64,000 nucleotides of DNA from Branchiostoma floridae (lineage: Eukaryota; Chordata; Leptocardii; Amphioxiformes; Branchiostomatidae), in assembly GCF_000003815.2 (NCBI RefSeq), contig NC_049996.1, positions 4,229,539 to 4,293,538 of the forward strand. The letters are read 5' to 3'. The notes beneath the pieces were generated by a model. The model was not told where the DNA came from. It ran no database searches and saw only the letters and a program-made list of their open reading frames with translations. A program made the translations under genes and the position numbers. How positions within the stretch are numbered: the first letter of the stretch is position 1; every line of letters starts with the position of its first letter. Shown piece after piece: positions 13,037-24,099 of the stretch.

Positions 13037-13369
13037 GTACGGTGGCAGTTAGTCCTAACACCAGGACAGTTCGTTCCGTAGGAGTTATCTGTTGAATCTT
13101 CCTTCATCATGAATCTCGTATAGTCCAATACTTATTGGGGCATCCGTTATGTTCACTGGGTGTAGCAGAGTTGGCTATATCATGATAGATCATCGAAAAT
13201 GCAGCTCTCAATGTTTGGTACTTTACATTTTGGAAAACTGGTTTAGATCAAAATAATGCAAGCCACCAAGGCAAGAACTATCACCCAGACCCAATTAACC
13301 TGGTGAAGCTTATGAGAACAGCTAAAGCTCACAACCTGCCCTGCGACGAGTTTACGTATACCCGGGCCC

Positions 13370-16300
13370 TTACACACTGAGTCGGCGGGCACCAGCCTTT
13401 TTTGTACACGCTGGTTTTGACTCGTCAGCCGGAGGTATTTCTTGGCTCCAAGACTTGTGAAGACGGACTCCATCGCGTTCCTGATTGCATATCTTCAAGA
13501 CATCACCAGACGACTTACATATTGGCGCAAATCTGACCCTTTGAAACCCATGGAGTTGGTCTGTAAGCATGTATGCCCTGTTGTCTCGATTTTGGGACTT
13601 GATGCCACAAAAGGCTACACTCTTCTGACCCCTGCTCATGCGGATAGCGTTCTGGTAGTGTAGACGTTTGATCCTGTGGGCACCATAGGCAGCCATCTTC
13701 TGATCTACGGACCTTGTTTTCAAATCTCTTGACGCGTATGCAAATAGCCGAAATGGTTTTTGCTTCTGTAGTGCCGTTGTTGCATACACAGCACCACTAG
13801 CCTTCTTTTGTATTTCTGCAGCTCTATTTGTATAACCCTTACACGTGTTTAGACGGACAGGACGCCGGTAGAGCGTATTTTCCCATATTTTTGCATCCCT
13901 GTTGTTTGTGTCTAGATCACACTTGTGCAGGCGTACAGGGCTCCTGTAGAGCGCGTGGGCTGTTTGAATGTTTCGTACCTCGTAAAGTGCCACCTCCGCT
14001 CTTGCCGCGTAGAAAGTAGTGACGTCATCGTCTTCGTCTTGAGCATCAAGATCAGACAACTGCCACTCCCAGCGTTCAACGTTCTCGTCCTGGACGCAGT
14101 TTTCATACCTGACGTCAAGCGTCAGGGGCAGGGAGGACGGGCGCCAGTTTGCTTGCCGTGAGGTGTTCTGGTATATAGTTGTAGTACTCGTCTGGAATCT
14201 GCCAGTAGGGATTCTCGTCTGATGGCAGCGAGGAGCGCCGACATCGATATCCAGGGTTGTAGAAGTCAAAGAACTCGTCTGGAATCTGCCAGTAAGGATT
14301 TTCGAGTGTTGGCAGCGTAGACCACCGATATCGGTAACCAGGGTTGTTGAAGTCAAAGTAGTCGTCAGGAATTTCCCAATAGGCTGGGACGTCGCCTTCT
14401 GCTGTCAGACGTCGCCTATCGACTGTTGCACCCTTATCGTTGCCATGACTACCAGTTGGTATCACCCAACCTCTGATCGGGACGACAGGCAGGGCTAAAG
14501 GATCGATTGCGTCATCGGGTATCTCACAGTATGTTACGGGATCATTGTCATTGTCATCGCCATGACTACACAAGAACAGCCTTATTACCTGGTGGATAAA
14601 AGCCACTGTGGCCAGAAAGGCTGCCGCTGAGACCGTCAGAGCTATCACTAGCACGTGGTGATGGTCTTGTTCTGGTCGTGTTTGTGTCGGCATGAGTCGT
14701 GCTGTCGTCGTGCTGTCGGCTTGAGTAAGCGTCGGGATCGCATCCACATCTCTTGTTGGGAGGGAAGTCGTGGTGTTTGTTTTTAAACTGACGTCATCAG
14801 GTTTGTTGACGACAGTTGTGTTGCTCGTCAATAGTTCCTCCCTGTCGTCGCCAGTCTTGTTGATGGAGGTGGTGTTGCTTGGAAGTTGAACATGTACGGC
14901 GGAGTCTTCCTTTGTACGTTCCGTCGTAGTTAAGAGGGACCGGTATACCCTTTCTCCGCGGGTCAGAACGCATGTTACGTTCTTGGTGCTGTTGGTCTGA
15001 GTCGGAGAGTCCAGATCTGAAATTCCATTTTTATTAGACGAGAAGGAATCAAACACAACAGAGACCAGACGTACCATCTTGTTGTTCTTCCTCATAGTAA
15101 TTGTAGCCAGTTCTACTGTAGATTCCTTACTTGTGGCCAGGTTCACAGGTGCTGTATCTGCGCCCAACCAAAAGCGCCTACACCATGGGATCACCGTGTT
15201 CCCGTATTGTGTGCCTTCCGTCATGACCATGAAGACAAACGGAGGTCTGGCCAATTATGATGACACGGCTACTAAAAAGCAGTTTTTCGCATATGTAGTC
15301 ATATCCTGACTTTGGAAAAATGTCTTGTGTAGGTATGTCATGATGCAGCCACACGAAGTAGTCTGTTGAGGAATGTTGAGGAATCAACACGCCGTCTCGT
15401 TGACTCATTGACGTCCTCTCCTTGTTCCAGTAAGAAGTGGTGGCACATTGTCAAAATGTTCTTTTGTAGCAAAGCGAGCTCTACCATTCCCCCCTTAAAG
15501 TCGGGTCACTCTTATGTAACTGATTCTTGTGAAAAGGCAAGAATGTTCAATGATTTTTTTTCTGCTCAGGCCTCTGTGGATGACACCAAGGCAAGCCTTC
15601 CACAAATTGATTATCTTACCGACGTTCGTTTGTCAGAATGCTTTACTACACCTGCTGAGATTGAACTTTACGCATCGTCTTTAGATATATCTAAAGCATG
15701 TGGCTACGATAACGTCGACAACCGTTTTTTAAAACTTATATGTCCCCTTATATCTGACAAAATCGCTTACGTTTTCAACATATCTCTTTGCCATGGTGTC
15801 TTTCCAGAAGCCTGGAAACGGGCAAATGTGGTTCCTATTTTCAAAAAGGGAGATCCCGATGATGTATCTAATTACCGTCCCGTTTCTTTGCTACCTAGCT
15901 TGTCCAAAATCTTGGAAAAAATTGTATTTAAACACTTGTATAACCATATGATGTCCCAAAATCTACTTTATTCTCTCCAGTCCGGCTTTATCCGCGGAGA
16001 TTCTACTGTTAATCAGCTCATTTGTATTACCGACAAAATTTTTGATGCTCTAGACTCAAACAGAGAAGTCAGAGCGGTTTACCTTGACTTTTCAAGAGCA
16101 TTCGATAAAGTCTGGCATAAAGGCCTTATTTTTAAGCTGCAAAGAAACGGGGTTGACGGTTCAATCTTAAACTGGTTTTACAGTTATCTCTCTAGTAGAG
16201 AGCAAAGAGTTGTTATTGATGGACAATGTTCAGATTGGTGTTATGTTGGCGCAGGTGTACCTCAGGGTTCGGTGCTAGGTCCCCTACTGTTCCTTGTGTA

Positions 16301-18666
16301 TATTAACGACATGGTGGATGGTTAAGTCACTTGCCCTTTTTTATTTGCGGACGACAGCTCCTTATTGGACATCGTGGAAAATCCCAACTCAACAGCCATT
16401 CGACTCAATAGTGATCTCATGAAGATTTCATCTTGGTCGGCAAGATGGCTTATGGAGCTAAATCCCTTAAAAACTGAAGAAATGCTTTTTTCCAAGAAAT
16501 TAAATCCCCCTTACCATCCACCTCTTTTCCTCAACAACTGTGTTATTAAGTCCGTTAAATCTCATAAGCACATAGGAAGTTTTTTAACAACCACCATGTC
16601 TTGGGAAATGCAAATTTCAAATGTGATTTCCAAGACATCTAAACGAGTGTCTGCACTTAACAAATTGAAATTTAGATTACCTCGGACAGTACTTGATACC
16701 ATTTATAAGTCCTTTATCCGTCCTCTTCTTGAGTACGCCGATATCATATGGCATGGATGTACGTTATGTGATTCCCAACGTTTAGAACGTGTTCAGTACG
16801 AATGTGCACTTACAGTCTCAGGGGCTGTAAGAGGTTCTTCTTACTCTTCGCTCCTTGCTGAACTTGGTTGGGAAAGACTTTCTGATCGGCGACACGTTCA
16901 CTCCTTGGTCATGTTTTACAAGATTGTGAACGGCCATACTCGCCAGTATCTTAAGGACTTGATCCCTCCCGTAGTTTCTGTTTTTACTTCTCATAATCTC
17001 CGCAACAAACACAACCTACGGGTACCGATTTGCACTACAAGTCGATACCAAAAGTCTTTTATTCCTTATGCAACACAACACTGGAATGGTCTTGACACTG
17101 CTGTTCGTTCACTTAGCTTTTCACTGTATAAAAAACATTTAATGAAATTAGTACGCCCCTCCATCAATAGACATTTTAGCTACGGTCCTCGGTACACCTG
17201 CGCACTCCTTACACGCCTTCGCATAGGTACCTGCAGTCTAAACCAAAGTTTATTTATCCGAAATTTAGCTTCTAGTCCAGCCTGTAACTGTGGGTGTCGA
17301 TGTGAAGGTGTTGTGCATTTTTTGTTATACTGCCCTACCTATCAACAATACAGAACCATTTTTTTCGACAATCTTCAAAACCTGCTAGGCAATTCTCTTG
17401 ATTTCAATAGTTTATCTGAATCAGCCCGTATCCATTTACTTTTAAGGGGTTCAACTTTTCTGTCATATCATACAAACTGCAGTATCTTAAAATTAACCCA
17501 GTCATATATTGTACATACCAATCGTTTTGCAACTACCTTGTAACCTGACTATGTAAATAGCTGTGAATTGTTTGTTTCGATATTGTCACTTTATTTCCTC
17601 TTGTCAGTCATCCTTTTTTGAGAGGTGATGTGAATATTAGCTTACTGCTAGAGTGCATTACCTCTCTGTCCTGTCTGTACTTTGTTGTTCAACAATAAAA
17701 AAAAAAAAAAAAAAAAAAAAAAACACGCATGGAGCAAATGCCAAATCCGCTCAATCGTACTTGTACGAAAGACACATCCGACATCAACACGGCTTGCCAT
17801 TTTCTAGTGCGGGGATCTTGTGCACTGAACAAGGCTTTCTTGCCAAGTTTGTACGCTACTGCCTTGTTCGGTAGCCAATTGTATTCGGTAGGAAGGTATA
17901 ATATGTTATTGTTGCTCAGGTCTAGGTAACTGAGTTTGATCAGAGACACAAACGCATGCTTTTCGATAGTCTCTAGTCGGTTTGAAGACAAAATTAGCTC
18001 CTCTAAGTTTGTCAGTCCGTGGAACCAATCAGCGCACACATGTCGTAACAGATTATGTTTAAGATTCAGGAATTCCAACCCGGCCAGTCCTGCAAAGCTT
18101 CTTGACTCAATATCTTCGATCTTGTTGTGAGACAAAGACAGGATGTCTAGTACAGACGGATATCTTAATTCGGCGAAATAGTCATTTTTGATGTAGGATA
18201 GGGTGTTAAAGTCTAGGTACAAAGAGTATAAGTATAGAAACAAACTAAGGCTATTTGGTTTTATGTCTACAATGCCCCCCTCTACAAGAGTAAGGTGATC
18301 TACGCCTGAGTTGTTGCACAAGCCAAATGAATGCACAGACAACACTTTAAACGAATGACCTCTTACAGCTAGCCAGCTGCTATCAAGAGAGTACGTAATA
18401 GTGTACTCTTTGAAACCAATTTCTGGAGTGTGTTGTGTGTCCGTGCATAAAACACAAGAAGTATCCTCGAACGGTCCTTTTCCTTCAGCTAACCGCTGAG
18501 AATTTTGGTAGTGTAGACGCCCATAGAACCAGGATAAACCACTAGGAATACAGCAGTGGAACGCTGTTACTTTACAGCCGGGAATACAGGCTTGGGCCAG
18601 GACCGTACAAACCGTGAGGGTGAGAAGTATCCTCACGTCACAGCCCATCGTCCAGAGGTACATCAA
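13370..18666 (-). pseudogene. Disrupted LRR transmembrane receptor, paralogue of the 24.1-26.9 kb gene
   Basis: Three blocks align in order with the intact paralogue. Block one (18666 to about 17724) has a signal peptide (ILLTLTVCTVLAQA), a Cys-containing N-terminal segment and LRRs (LSLSHNKIEDIESRSFAGL, FLNLKHNLLRHV, LILSSNRLETIEKHAF). Block two (about 15385 to 14175) has the post-LRR ectodomain (IPWCRRFWLGADT), a Ser/Thr-rich stalk, a membrane helix (LVIALTVSAAAFLATVAFIH) and tail motifs (YWQIPDE, YWEIPDDY). Block three (about 14172 to 13370) finishes the tail (RPSSLP, VERWEWQLSDLD, FYAARAEVALYE). A LINE separates blocks one and two. One frameshift lies near 15260 and another, a 4-bp TATA insertion relative to the paralogue, near 14172-14177. 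It cannot make the full receptor. Confidence 0.85.
15386..17723 (+). mobile_element. 5'-truncated CR1/jockey-group LINE inserted in the LRR pseudogene
   Basis: The reverse transcriptase frame starts abruptly within the host gene and reads through the RT fingers and palm (AWKRANVVPIFKKGDPDDVS, YRPVSLLPSLSKILEK, YLDFSRAFDKVWH, GVPQGSVLGPLLFLVYINDM) and the catalytic FADD at about 16350. One in-frame TAA (16323-16325) lies just before FADD, and the same frame continues to 17543. The C-terminal part has the Cys/His segment CNCGCRCEGVVHFLLYCP. It ends in a 3' UTR and a poly(A) run (17697-17723). AACACGC at 15386-15392 and 17722-17728 could be a 7-bp target duplication. The element is dead: 5'-truncated with a nonsense codon. 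Confidence 0.9.
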
Positions 18667-18950
18667 CAGTGAAACTAAAGCTGTTGTTTTTCAGGCATGT
18701 TACCTCTGAGGACAATTGCACTTTTGCGTTATTATATATAAAACACAAACACAGCGCTGTTATGAAATTATAGCACTCCGAAAGGGTGACATATTTTAGC
18801 TAGCATAGAATGTAGTGTACTTTTCTAATTTTTTTTAATCTTAGATACACAGCCTTGAAACTAGGAGGCTTCCGATTCAGAAGTACGTTTAAATGTTAAA
18901 TATTAGACAGGATTGCATATTCTATGGTTCGTTTAGAATACAGCGCTAGA

Positions 18951-19060
18951 TGTATGTTACTTTGCATCAAGATAAGCAGACTTCGACTAATACACTAGAC
19001 ACTACCTGTGCGAGAACTACCACCATCACATTGCCCATTACTAACAGCATGGTAACTTTA
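18951..19060 (-). pseudogene. 5' relic of a third member of the minus-strand LRR family
   Basis: On the minus strand this encodes MGNVMVVVLAQVVSSVLVE and then CL, matching the signal-peptide region of the intact gene (MGHEIIALALAVFTTLAEAC). 'gttactttgcatc' next to 'ttcg.ctaat' is shared at base level with 26811-26850. Homology stops near 18951, so only the start of the gene is left. Upstream, about 19060-19800 also resembles 26890-27860, including 'cctttgttttgaagtaaa', so the promoter region was copied too. Confidence 0.6.
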
Positions 19061-19969
19061 AAACCATGTTTATAATCTTTACGAAAAATATCAGGAAAAT
19101 TTATTTTAAAAATATGATTAGGTTTGTAATGATCAATACAGATGTACCTGTTTGTGTTGTCAGGCGGTGTAACCATGGAAGCGTGCCATCAACCGAGAAT
19201 GATGATCAGTGGGAGAATAGAAACGCATACTGTCTCCTTCGTGGTGCATCAGAGACTGAATATCAAAGTTGTCGCAGCATGCGTGATAGACTCCGCTCAC
19301 ATAAAACATTTTGCTGTTCTAGCCATGTTTCTGTAAGGCCTGCTCAGCTTTCCAACTGTTTGGAGTCTTTCCATCGAGTCATACAAAGAAAGCAGGGTAT
19401 TGGTAGACACCGGCGATATGATCCCAGATTGCCCTATCAGCTTAGAGGTGTTGCACAGACAACCTATCAGAACACTCGGCAAAAACCGTTATCCAAGAAC
19501 CTTGATAACAAACCGTGGAGCAAATCCGCCTAAACTGTTGTTTCCTTCTACCTGGTTTAGTAGATGATTGTACACCTTGAGAATCAGCCGGGTTCAAAGC
19601 AAGTTTCTAAGTACAATAAGACCTATGATGAGTCTAGAAGCTGCAGAACAACAAAATGTGTTTTGGATATTCAGAAGAATTGTATCTTACTACCGGTAGG
19701 TTATACGAGTAGGTTATACATGTCTGTGTGCTGATAATCCTTTGTTTTGAAGTAAAAAGCCTCGTGGTTTTATACACTATTTGCACGCTGATTGCGCAGT
19801 GCATTCAGAGATAAGAATGAAGGTAGTTCCGTAGCCATTATGAGGCAGTAGCTAGAAACATTGGGCTGTTAATAAGTTGACATGGGATTTCAGCCAATCT
19901 TTTGCAGTCCATCCGGATACTAGGCTTTTATTCCTAACTTAAGCTTGGCCAAAGTCCCCTATTGCTGTT

Positions 19970-20128
19970 CACTCTATGTACACATTTTGTCACTCGAAAG
20001 TGGAAAGTCGTTTAAAGTGCAATTCCCATGGGCACAAAATTGACGGCATGTCAGGTGTTTCGAACGTAGGGCCTCTTGGTTCTGAATCAAACACCCTAAC
20101 CATTACACCGACGCGACACCACTGGTAC
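19970..20128 (-). mobile_element. tRNA-derived SINE
   Basis: On the minus strand a tRNA-like head has an A-box-like TAATGGTTAG, an anticodon-loop-like TTCAGAA and a B-box-like ACGTTCGAAAC. It is followed by a body with 'gcactttaaacgactttcca', a segment typical of widespread invertebrate SINEs. The tRNA cloverleaf is not perfect. Ends are approximate. Confidence 0.6.
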
Positions 20129-20234
20129 ATACGGATACGGGATGATGCGCCCCCCAAAACAGCTAATAGAACCAGATATTAGAAACATGTTATTCCACAA
20201 GTATGACTAAGCCCTCACAGACTAAGGCGGCGCT

Positions 20235-21240
20235 TTGAGGCTATTCTTGCAGATACTGTCACTATTTTGTAATCGATGGTATTTCTTGACTCCAAGACAT
20301 ATGAAGACGGGGCTCATCGCGTTTCTGAAGATATGTCTTCAAGCACCCAAAGGAGACCGGTGCGTTTCTGTACCTTTGAAACCCATCGGACTGTCGGAGA
20401 AATATTACAGCAGTAAACTCTCTTTGCACCCTCATATATGCACTGGCGGTAAACAGGGCTAACCATGCAGTTATGCTGCTCATGAGACATTGTCTGGTAT
20501 CTCTTTGTTGGCATGCGAGAAAGGTGCTTTTTCAGAGTAGCAGAAACGTCCTAGAGTGGTCTACGCAACTTAAGGGTGTTAGGAAAGTTTCTGACAGTTA
20601 TCATACTAGAAATGCTGCGCATGTTTGTCAAGAGAAGTATTTAGGGTACGTACACATTGGCAGAAACCACCCTGGTTGGTCTACATAACCTATGGGTGTT
20701 AAAAAAGTTGAACCTTTGAAACCCATCGGACTGTCGGAGAAATATTACAACAGTACACTCTCTTGGGACCCTCATATATGCACTGATGGCAAACAGGGCT
20801 AACCTTGCAGTTATGCTGCTCATGAGACATTGTCTGGTATCTCTTTGTTGGCATGCGAGAAAGGTGCTTTTTGCAGAGTAGCAGAAACATCCCAGAGTGG
20901 TCTACATAACATACGGGTTTAGAAAACTTAAGATTCTGACAGTTATCATACTAGAAATGCTGTGCATGTTCGTCAAGAGAGGTATTTAGGGTACATACAC
21001 ATTGGCAGAAACCACCCTGATTGGTCTACATAACCTAAGGGTGTTAGAAAAGTTTCTGACAGTTATCATACTAGAAATGCTGTGCATGTTTGTCAAGAGA
21101 AGTATTTAGATACACATTGGCAGAAACCAGTGTGATTGGTCTACATAACCTAGGCTAAGAGAATTGGAAACGTTTCTGACAGGCATATTTTAAGTAGTGT
21201 TGCGAAAATTTGTGAGGAGAGGTATTTAGGACAAATGACT
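20235..21240 (-). pseudogene. Duplicated 3' relics of the minus-strand LRR family inside a local tandem repeat
   Basis: The minus strand at 20262-20483 ends RLHMSWSQEIPS, matching the C-terminal tail of the broken paralogue (RLHKSWSQEIPP). Upstream it has VIFLRQSDGFQR, which recurs at 20700-20820. The blocks at 20370-20690 and 20711-21030 repeat 'cccatcggactgtcggagaa', 'ggtatctctttgttggcatg' and 'agttatcatactagaaatgc', and further short copies run to about 21240. No complete frame remains. Confidence 0.6.
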
Positions 21241-21655
21241 TAAATTCCTGTAGTGAGATTAAATTTCTTTCACATGTTTGCGTGTGTACGTGATTGTAAG
21301 CATGTTTGTAGTTCTGGGTCACACACGAGTTATTGTTTGTAATTCTGGGTCTGATTACAATATTTACATCGAAGGAAATGCAAGACAGACAATATTTTTC
21401 TATCTCAGCCGTTTGTGTCTGCTATTCCCTGGTCATGCATTTTTTTCGTCTAGTCCACCACATTGTTGAAATGTACCAGCTTAAGCCAAAAATGATTATG
21501 GATTCCAGGAGGAACTGCAAAGTTTTGTTTGGATTGATTATGACAAAGTTTAGCATTTGCGTTTGGCTAGAGAAGCAAAAAAAAAGTTTACATTTACTAT
21601 CTTAGAAACTATTGTTTTGTATTCAAGTAAACACGAACGTGCGTTTGTATGGTTT
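21240..21655. other. No gene recognised
   Basis: Short plus-strand open frames (21278-21748) overlap in different frames and have no recognisable motif. The stretch lies between the 3' relics and the 3' end of a minus-strand LINE. Confidence 0.5.
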
Positions 21656-21659
21656 CAGT

Positions 21660-24098
21660 TTCAGTTTATTTATTTTACCAGCAGTAACACTCAGGTACAT
21701 AACAACCTGTTTTTCAGGCAATGCTGGGTTAACAAAAATACAATTTAAAACTTTGCAATATTACAATAACACATACAATAGTGCATAACCACAAAACGAC
21801 ATATAAAAACTCACAATTTCACTTGTCATTTCCATCTAGACCTCACAGTTCCTTGATAAACTTAACCAGTCCCAGAGTCTTGCGGTGCTTCAGTGACAGT
21901 TTGTTCCACAGGTTGGGGGCCAAAAGATTTTAAGCTTCCCTCGTAGCACTTCAGGCTTGCTACGGGACAGTTCAACTGGTGAGGGTCCCAGTCAGGGAAC
22001 ATTTTAACAGCCGTGCGGGTGCGAGCTCTTATAGTTGGTGGTGACTTCCACCTGAACATTTCAGATATGTACAAAGGGGTTTTTCCTCGTACAGCATTGA
22101 AAACTGTGGCCAGACTGATTTTTTCCGCCCGATTTCTCACCGACACCAACCCCGCCTCCGCTAACAGTTTACCAACTGGGACATGATCCCGGAGTGTGTA
22201 GCCTGTAATCATCCTTGCAGCTCTAAACAGCAGCCTGTCGAGTTGCAGCATTTGTGTTTTCTTGCCCTGTACAAGGCTTGGCAACCACGCCGCGCCACAG
22301 TAGTCCAAGTGCGACAACAACAAGGTTTGACACATAGTATGTAATATTTCTTTTGTTACGTAGGGTTTTGCACGTCTCATTGCACTGAGGCCACTGAATA
22401 TTTTTTTCGTGATATTTGTTATGTGAGCTGACCACTGGAGCGATGGGTCTAGAGTGATGCCCAAATATTTGAAAGTGTTAACTTGCTCATAAATGTTAAC
22501 ACCGTCTGTGATCTGAACTGTTGTCCCAACATGTCTCAGCTTCTGGGGAACCCCGAATAGCATAGACTTTGTCTTGTCATGATGGAGAGAAAGTCTATTA
22601 TCAATTAACCAGTCTGACACTCTCTTCATATCCTGGGAAACTGCCTCTTCACACTCTTTCATCGTGCCCGCCGAGTAATAGATTGCGGTGTCATCTGCAT
22701 ACAGGTGTATTTTGCATTTTTCTAGAACCTGTGGCATGTCGTTGACATATAAACAGAACAGCAAGGGACCAAGTACGCTCCCCTGTGGTACCCCGCAGGT
22801 GACTGCAGCCATCTCTGAACATTGACTTTGCAGACTAGTGCATTGTGAGCGACCAGAGAGGTATGATGTAAACCATTTTGTTGCATCCCTATCAAAACCC
22901 AGTTTCTTGTGAGCTTACTCAACAGAATGGCATGATTCACAGTGTCAAATGCTTTGCGTAAGTCTAGGAAGAGAGCAACTGTGACCTGGCGACTATTATT
23001 GGCCGACCTAATGTCCTCCACAATCTTCAAAACTGCAGAGGCAGTACTGTGGTTTCTCCGAAACCCACTTTGGTATACCGTGAGAAGGTTGTTCTGGGCC
23101 ATGTAGCGTGATACTTGGTTACCAACGAGTTTTTCCAACACTTTGGATGTTACACTCAGTACAGAGACAGGACGGTAGTTGGCCACATTAGTTCGATTAC
23201 CGGACTTGTAAATGGGTGTGATCTTTGCCGTCTTCCAGTCACTAGGGACTTCTCCCGTGGCAAGTGATAGGTTAAAAATGTGTGTCAGTGGTCTGACAAT
23301 GACAGGGGCGGAGTCCTTAAGCAGTTTTGAGGGGATATTGTCCAGCCCAGTGGCCTTCTTTGCTTTCAATCTGAGAAGTTCACTTAGCACTGTCGATTCG
23401 TCAACTGACTCAAAGCTGAACTCTGTACTAGGCTCCGGTATGTGTCGGAGAGGATCTTTCTGGGAGGTTGGCATACTATCGGCAAGGCTTGTAGCACAAG
23501 TTGCGAAGTAGCTATTGAACTCTTGAGACATTTCGCTGGGGTCCGATATATTGGTACCGTCAGGTCTCGCCAAGTTCTGAACTTGACACTTCCCTTTGGA
23601 TTTCCCTGTGAAGGCGTTAATAATTTTCAACATGAGGCTTTGATCTCCTTTCGTTTCTGTCACAGCTTCAGCAAAGTGGATTTTCTTTGCCTTTCTGACT
23701 GCTGATGTTGTCTGGTTCCTTATCACCCGGTAGACCTCCCAGTCTTTTCCCTCCTTGGTTTTGATTGTTTTGCGTCTTGCTGCGTCGCGTCGCCCCATCA
23801 TGTTTTTTACCCTGTCCGTCATCCAAGGAGCAACAGTGTTGTTATCCTTCACTCTCCTCTTGCACAGCGGAGCGAATTTGTCAGCTACATTCAGGAAAAT
23901 ATCCTTAAAAGCATCCCAAGCATCCGTTACATCAGTGCAGTCTAATACTGTATCCCAGTGAACTGACTTGAGTCCATCAATAAAAGATTGTTGGGTGTAC
24001 TGCTTGTAAGACCTGTATTCACACCAGCGTGTACCGCATGCCTCTCTTCCTGCTTGTGCACAGGCCAGGATAAGGATCTGTATCTCTGGATCTGTATC
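21660..24098 (-). mobile_element. CR1/jockey-group LINE, 5'-truncated with one frameshift
   Basis: Sense is the minus strand. The frame from 24107 covers the linker and RT fingers (WMTDRVKNMMGRRDAARRK, IPSKLLKDSAPVIVRPLTHI, NYRPVSVLSVTSKVLEKLV, FLDLRKAFDTVNHAILLSKL). A one-base deletion near 22905-22910 shifts the frame, and RT resumes with WFTSYL, GVPQGSVLGPLLFCLYVNDM and the catalytic YADD, then the thumb and C-terminal region to 21862. A 3' UTR follows to an (ACTGAA)-like tail near 21660. Only the endonuclease part is missing upstream. The 5' end abuts the stop codon of the LRR receptor on the same strand. Confidence 0.88.
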
Positions 24099-24099
24099 T

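Noticed and set aside
12637-13095. Proline- or leucine-rich repeat proteins in several frames
   Set aside because: All frames are open only because the unit is 66 bp; no independent evidence for a gene.
15366-16325. Reverse transcriptase frame as a separate gene from 16365-17543
   Set aside because: Both are the same frame of one LINE divided by a single stop codon.
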